From Shinella sp. XGS7 (GTDB lineage: Bacteria > Pseudomonadota > Gammaproteobacteria > Burkholderiales > Burkholderiaceae_C), in contig NZ_CP084758.1 in assembly GCF_020535565.1 (NCBI RefSeq), positions 2,488,501 through 2,552,500 on the forward strand: DNA of 64,000 bases. The letters are read 5' to 3'. Of the stretch, positions 59,890-64,000 are shown in pieces (positions within the stretch are counted from its first letter, which is position 1; every line of letters begins with the position of its first letter). The notes under the pieces are model-generated. The model did no database searches, was not told where the DNA came from, and saw only the letters and a program-made list of their open reading frames with translations. Position numbers and translations under genes: made by a program.

Positions 59890-61691
59890 GTGCGAACCCA
59901 TCCCCGACCAAGCCGGCCGCCGGCACCGCTGCCGTCAAGCCCGAGGGGCGGCTCGAATGGCGCAGCCTGCTGCGCTGGATGCAGGAGGATGGGCTGATCG
60001 ACGCCGAGCAGGTGCCGCGCATGGAAGCGCGTTTTGCCGCGGGCGACTCCTCCCTGCATCCCCTGGTGCGCCTGGGCCATGCAGGCCTGGTGCGTGCGGG
60101 CACGGGCAAGCCTCTGGAGCTGGAGCAGCTGACCGAGTGGCTGGCCACGCGCGCCCAGCTGCCCTATCTGCGCATCGATCCGCTCAAGGTGGATGTGGGC
60201 CGGGTGGCGGACATCATGTCGGTGGGCTACGCCGAGGCCAAGCGCTGTCTGCCAGTGCAGGTGGGGCTGACCGAGGTGGTGATCGCCACCTCCGAGCCCT
60301 ATGACCGCAGCTGGGTGGCCCAGATCGAGTCGCACGCGCGCAAGCCGGTGCGCCTGGTGGTGGCCAATCCGCTGGAGATCGCGCGCTACACCACCGAGTT
60401 CTACACCCTGGCGCGCTCGGTGCGCGCCGCCACCAAGACCGGCGAGGTCACCCAGATTGCCAGCTTCGAGCAGCTGGTGGAGCTGGGCAAGAGCAATAAG
60501 CAGCTGGACGCCAACGACCAGGGCGTGGTCCAGGTGGTGGACTGGCTGTGGCAGTACGCCTTTGACCAGCGGGCCAGCGATATCCACCTGGAGCCGCGCC
60601 GCGATATGGGCGTGATCCGCTTTCGCATCGACGGGGTGCTGCACACGGTCTACCAGCTGCCGCCCTCGGTGATGAGCGCCATGACCTCGCGCATCAAGCT
60701 GCTGGGCCGCATGGACGTGGTGGAGCGGCGCCGGCCGCTGGACGGCCGCATCAAGACCCGCAATCCGGCCGGGGACGAGGTGGAAATGCGCCTCTCGACC
60801 CTGCCCACGGCCTTTGGCGAGAAGATGGTGATGCGCATCTTCGACCCGGATACCGCCGTCAAGAGCCTGGACCAGCTGGGCTTCTCGGGCCATGACGCCG
60901 AGCGCTGGACCAAGCTGACCGCAAAGGCTCACGGCATCATCCTGGTGACCGGCCCCACCGGCAGCGGCAAGACCTCGACCCTGTATTCCACGCTCAAGCG
61001 CCTGGCGACCGACGAGGTCAATGTCACGACCATCGAGGACCCGATCGAGATGATCGAGCCGGCCTTCAACCAGACCCAGGTGCAGCCGGCCCTGGATCTG
61101 GGCTTTGCCGAGGGCCTGCGCGCCCTGATGCGCCAGGACCCGGACATCATCATGGTGGGTGAGATCCGCGATCTGGAGACGGCCGAGATGGCCATCCAGG
61201 CGGCGCTGACCGGCCACCTGGTCTTCAGCACCCTGCACACCAATGACGCGGCCTCGGCCATCACCCGCCTGACCGATCTGGGCGTGCCGCCCTATCTGAT
61301 CACGGCCACGGTGATTGGCGTGCTGGCCCAGCGCCTGGTGCGCACCCTGTGTCCGGCCTGCAAGGAGCCCGATCCGGCGGTGACGCGCGACACGCTCAAC
61401 GAGATGCTCAAGCACTGGCGCATGAGCGGCGGGGTCAAGCCCTACAAGCCCGTGGGTTGCCTGGACTGCCGCAACACCGGCTACCGCGGCCGCGCCGGCC
61501 TGTTCGAGCTGCTGACGGTGAGCGAGGCCGTCAAGGGCACCATCCATCCCACGCCCGATGTGTCGGCCTTGCGCCGCCAGGCGGTGCAGGAGGGGCTGCG
61601 GCCCCTGCGCCTGGCCGGTGCCATGAAGGTGGCCGAGGGCCTGACCACGCTGGAAGAGGTGTTGCGCAGCACGCCCCAGTGGGAGAGTTGA
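59886..61691 (+). CDS. GspE/PulE-type secretion or pilus ATPase
   Basis: 601 residues. An N-terminal T2SSE_N-like domain (residues 60-170) precedes the ATPase: RASDIHLEPRRDMGVIRFRIDGVLH, Walker A LVTGPTGSGKTSTLYSTL, Asp box TIEDPIEMIEP, Walker B DIIMVGEIRDLETAEMA, His box GHLVFSTLHTNDAASA and a tetracysteine zinc site CPAC...CLDC. These hexameric ATPases drive type II secretion or type IV pilus assembly. No other gsp or pil gene is near, so it is an orphan here. It overlaps the preceding gene by 4 bp and is followed by a strong terminator. Confidence 0.94.
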   Translation: MSANPSPTKPAAGTAAVKPEGRLEWRSLLRWMQEDGLIDAEQVPRMEARFAAGDSSLHPLVRLGHAGLVRAGTGKPLELEQLTEWLATRAQLPYLRIDPLKVDVGRVADIMSVGYAEAKRCLPVQVGLTEVVIATSEPYDRSWVAQIESHARKPVRLVVANPLEIARYTTEFYTLARSVRAATKTGEVTQIASFEQLVELGKSNKQLDANDQGVVQVVDWLWQYAFDQRASDIHLEPRRDMGVIRFRIDGVLHTVYQLPPSVMSAMTSRIKLLGRMDVVERRRPLDGRIKTRNPAGDEVEMRLSTLPTAFGEKMVMRIFDPDTAVKSLDQLGFSGHDAERWTKLTAKAHGIILVTGPTGSGKTSTLYSTLKRLATDEVNVTTIEDPIEMIEPAFNQTQVQPALDLGFAEGLRALMRQDPDIIMVGEIRDLETAEMAIQAALTGHLVFSTLHTNDAASAITRLTDLGVPPYLITATVIGVLAQRLVRTLCPACKEPDPAVTRDTLNEMLKHWRMSGGVKPYKPVGCLDCRNTGYRGRAGLFELLTVSEAVKGTIHPTPDVSALRRQAVQEGLRPLRLAGAMKVAEGLTTLEEVLRSTPQWES

Positions 61692-61728
61692 GCGCCGGCG
61701 CCGCTCCTGCGGGTTTTTCCCTGCCCCC

Positions 61729-61752
61729 ACCCGGCTTCGGCCGGGTTTTTTG
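61729..61752 (+). terminator. Rho-independent terminator after the GspE-type gene
   Basis: ACCCGGC-TTCG-GCCGGGT (61729-61746), a UUCG tetraloop hairpin, followed directly by a run of T residues. Confidence 0.93.
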
Positions 61753-61861
61753 TGTCGCCCGCGTGAGTGGTGGCTGTGTTTGCTTACGTGGAAACCACAC
61801 AGGGCGGACAGAGGGCGCTGCCTAGAATCCGTCCGGTCCAATGCGATAGAGGGTTCCTCAC

Positions 61862-62326
61862 ATGAAGATCAAGAGTCAGAGAGACTTCTGGTCGGGGTTG
61901 ATGTTTCTGGTGGTGGGTCTGGGCTTTGCCTGGGGCGCCACGGAATACAACTTCGGCAATTCGGCCCGTCCCGGCCCCGGCTACTTCCCCTTCGGTCTGG
62001 GCATTCTGCTGGCCGTGCTGGGTGGCGTGGTGCTGTTCAAGGCCCTGACCATCGAGTCGGAAGACGGCGACCCCATCGGTGCCATTGCCTGGCGCCCGCT
62101 GGGCATCATCGTCGGCGCCATCGTGGTGTTCGGCTGGGCCCTGCCGCATCTGGGCATGGTGATCGCGCTGCCCCTGCTGGTGGTGCTGTCGGCCCTGGCC
62201 GGTGATGAGTTCAAGCTGCATGAAGCCCTGCTCACCGCGGCGGTGCTCACCGTTGGCAGCTGGGTCATCTTTGTGTGGGGCCTGAATCTGGTGATCCCGC
62301 TGTGGCCCACCTTCCTGGGCAGCTGA
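61862..62326 (+). CDS. tctB: Tripartite tricarboxylate transporter, TctB small subunit (second copy)
   Basis: 154 residues, four helices. The TctB hallmark is seen as YNFGNSARPGPGYFPFGLGILLAVLGGVVLF. The C-terminal helices end GLNLVIPLWPTFLGS. It is clearly distinct from the TctB at 57115-57537. A -10-like TAGAAT at 61823-61828 lies 33 bp before the ATG. The partner tctA starts 13 bp downstream. No tctC gene precedes it; the upstream neighbour ends with a terminator. Confidence 0.9.
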   Translation: MKIKSQRDFWSGLMFLVVGLGFAWGATEYNFGNSARPGPGYFPFGLGILLAVLGGVVLFKALTIESEDGDPIGAIAWRPLGIIVGAIVVFGWALPHLGMVIALPLLVVLSALAGDEFKLHEALLTAAVLTVGSWVIFVWGLNLVIPLWPTFLGS

Positions 62327-62339
62327 GGAGTGCCCGAAC

Positions 62340-63848
62340 ATGGAACTGTTGAACAACCTCGCGCTGGGCTTCGGCACGGCGCTGACGCTGCAGAATCTGC
62401 TCTACGCTTTTGGCGGTGCGGTGCTGGGCACCCTGATCGGCGTGCTGCCGGGCCTGGGCCCGGTGGCCACCATCGCCATGCTGCTGCCCTCGATCTATGC
62501 GCTGGACGCCACGCCCGCGCTGATCATGCTGGCCGGTATCTACTATGGCGCGCAGTACGGCGGCTCGACCACGGCCATCTTGATCAATGTGCCGGGTGAG
62601 TCCAGCTCGGTGGTGACCGCGATCGACGGCTACCAGATGGCTCGTCAGGGCCGTGCCGGTGCCGCGCTGGCGGCCGCGGGCCTGGGCTCCTTCTTCGCCG
62701 GCTGCGTGGGCACCATCGTGATCGCGGCCTTCGCGCCGCCGCTGACCGAGCTGGCCTTCAAGTTCGGCCCCGCCGAGTACTTCTCGCTGATGGTGCTGGG
62801 TCTGATCGGCGCCGTGGTGCTGGCCTCGGGCTCCCTGGTCAAGGCGATCTCGATGATCCTGCTGGGCCTGCTGCTGGGCCAGATCAACACCGATGTGATC
62901 TCCGGCACGCCGCGCTACTCCTTCGACATCCCGGAACTGACCGATGGCATCAACTTCGTCGTGATCGCCATGGGTGTGTTCGGTTTCGGCGAGATCATCG
63001 CCAATCTGGGCAAGCCGGCCGAGCACCGCGAGGTCTTCACCAAGGATGTGAAGGGCCTGTGGCCGACCAAGCAGGACTTCAAGGACGCCTGGCCCGCCGT
63101 GGTGCGCGGCACCGGTCTGGGTTCCATCCTGGGCGTGCTGCCCGGTGGCGGCGCGCTGCTGTCCTCCTTCGCGGCCTACACGCTGGAGAAGAAGCTGGCC
63201 AAGGATCCCAGCAAGTTCGGCAGGGGGGCGATCGCGGGTGTCGCGGGTCCGGAATCGGCCAACAATGCCGGCGCTCAGACGTCCTTCATCCCCTTGTTAA
63301 CGCTTGGCATTCCCGCGAACCCGGTCATGGCGCTGATGGTGGGGGCGATGATCATTCAGGGCATCGTGCCGGGGCCAAATGTGGCAGCGGAACAGCCTAC
63401 GCTGTTCTGGGGCATCATCGCCTCCATGTGGATCGGCAATCTGATGCTCGTCGTCCTGAACCTGCCGCTGATCGGCCTCTGGGTGAAGCTGCTGACGGTG
63501 CCCTACTATGTGCTCTTCCCGATCATCATGGCGTTCTGCTCGATCGGCGTCTACAGCGTGAATTCCAATGTGTTCGACCTCTATGCGGTCGCGCTGTTCG
63601 GTCTCGGCGGCTATCTGCTCGTCAAGCTGCGCTGCGAACCGGCGCCCTTGCTGCTCGGTTTCGTGCTCGGCCCGCTGCTCGAAGAGAATCTGCGCCGCGC
63701 CATGATCCTCTCGCGCGGCGACCCGACGACCTTCATGAGCCGCCCGCTCTCGGCCAGTCTGCTGATCGCTGCGGCCCTGATGGTGGTGGTGGTGATGCTG
63801 CCGTCCATCAAGAACAAGCGCGAAGAGGCTTTCAAGGAAGAAGACTGA
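62340..63848 (+). CDS. tctA: Tripartite tricarboxylate transporter, TctA large subunit (second copy)
   Basis: 502 residues, full length. Motifs: GTLIGVLPGLGPVATIAMLLPS, GIYYGAQYGGSTTAILINVPGE, LGSILGVLPGGGALLSSFAAYTLEKK, GVAGPESANNAGAQTSFIPL and the C-terminal LLLGFVLGPLLEENLRRAM. GAGGAG precedes the ATG. The protein is well formed throughout, but codon use changes sharply near 63,220: before it Leu is almost only CTG, after it CTC is common and rare TTA, CTT, GCA and CCA appear. The 3' third therefore looks as if it came from another genome, by recombination or by misassembly. Confidence 0.93.
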   Translation: MELLNNLALGFGTALTLQNLLYAFGGAVLGTLIGVLPGLGPVATIAMLLPSIYALDATPALIMLAGIYYGAQYGGSTTAILINVPGESSSVVTAIDGYQMARQGRAGAALAAAGLGSFFAGCVGTIVIAAFAPPLTELAFKFGPAEYFSLMVLGLIGAVVLASGSLVKAISMILLGLLLGQINTDVISGTPRYSFDIPELTDGINFVVIAMGVFGFGEIIANLGKPAEHREVFTKDVKGLWPTKQDFKDAWPAVVRGTGLGSILGVLPGGGALLSSFAAYTLEKKLAKDPSKFGRGAIAGVAGPESANNAGAQTSFIPLLTLGIPANPVMALMVGAMIIQGIVPGPNVAAEQPTLFWGIIASMWIGNLMLVVLNLPLIGLWVKLLTVPYYVLFPIIMAFCSIGVYSVNSNVFDLYAVALFGLGGYLLVKLRCEPAPLLLGFVLGPLLEENLRRAMILSRGDPTTFMSRPLSASLLIAAALMVVVVMLPSIKNKREEAFKEED

Positions 63849-64000
63849 TTCCGCGCGCGGCGCTCTCGGGCGCCGCATCCAGGATCTTGCGCCGCGCAAG
63901 CCCGGCGCCCGCGAAGAACCCGCCGCATCCATGGTGCCGCGGGTTCTTCTCCATCTGAGATGCGCTTGCAACGGACCGCAGCCCGAGGCCTCTCAAAAAG
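63849..64000. other. Non-coding window end after tctA
   Basis: No gene is seen. AAGAACCCGC and GCGGGTTCTT (about 63,916-63,948) form a long imperfect stem followed by a pyrimidine-rich stretch, a possible terminator for tctA. Base usage here resembles the altered 3' part of tctA rather than the rest of the window. Confidence 0.5.

Overview
The window is a GC-rich (by eye about two thirds G+C or more), densely packed chromosomal segment with 57 protein genes supported, including two small ones that rest on weaker evidence. There are no tRNA or rRNA genes, no CRISPR array and no insertion sequence that I could see. Gene content and order (recJ next to an RpfE-like gene, ppk convergent with ppx, xseB-ispA-dxs, thrB and a DUF2782 gene beside polA, a BPSS1780-type membrane protein, several tripartite tricarboxylate transporter genes) point to a betaproteobacterium of the order Burkholderiales. 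A Roseateles/Mitsuaria/Rubrivivax-like lineage would fit, but genus is inference only.

Layout. 1-3210: the end of an iron-related envelope operon (di-haem DUF1111 protein cut by the window edge, imelysin, DUF1513). 3248-7048: a methyltransferase, a YciO/Sua5-type protein and a siderophore receptor with a Fur-box-like promoter and a structured leader. 7069-12068: DMT exporter, PHP phosphoesterase, a 68-residue protein, recJ and an rpfE-like gene. 12191-16729: LpxH-like hydrolase, ppk and ppx, with a strong Pho box in front of ppk. 16838-22090: dienelactone hydrolase, ZIP metal transporter, universal stress protein, sulfurtransferase, second DMT exporter, Rieske oxygenase. 22380-25458: xseB-ispA-dxs. 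25452-27746: LysR divergent from lysA. 27893-30160: ahpC-ahpF. 30502-34433: a MoaD/ThiS-like plus BNR-propeller pair, acetyltransferases, a pseudouridine synthase, YchJ. 34506-46115: uvrD, phoX, BPSS1780-type protein, thrB, DUF2782, polA, a solute-binding protein, and the M28 peptidase that begins the next group. 46112-49640: M60 peptidase and a lytic polysaccharide monooxygenase. 49819-55580: lolC/E-lolD, purU, tatD, tctD-tctE. 55584-57537: tctA-tctB. 57711-61691: mscS, deoxyinosine glycosylase, spermidine-synthase-like protein, GspE-type ATPase. 61862-63848: a second tctB-tctA.

How the genes fit together. Iron acquisition (imelysin group plus TonB receptor), phosphate and polyphosphate metabolism (ppk/ppx, phoX), peroxide defence (ahpCF) and secreted polymer breakdown (LPMO, M60, M28) are the visible themes on top of housekeeping DNA repair and replication (recJ, uvrD, polA, xseB, deoxyinosine glycosylase). 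Both tctAB pairs lack a tctC binding-protein gene, and one sits tail to tail with its likely regulators tctDE.

Most noteworthy signals. (1) Many housekeeping genes without a Shine-Dalgarno carry a -10-like hexamer six nucleotides before the start codon (eight to ten in some), suggesting leaderless transcripts. (2) ppk combines such a start with a Pho box at the right distance. (3) Codon use changes abruptly inside the second tctA at about 63,220 and stays changed to the window end, which suggests a recombination or assembly junction. (4) A perfect 13-bp inverted repeat lies between lysA and ahpC. (5) A two-gene ubiquitin-like/BNR-propeller unit of unknown function is present.
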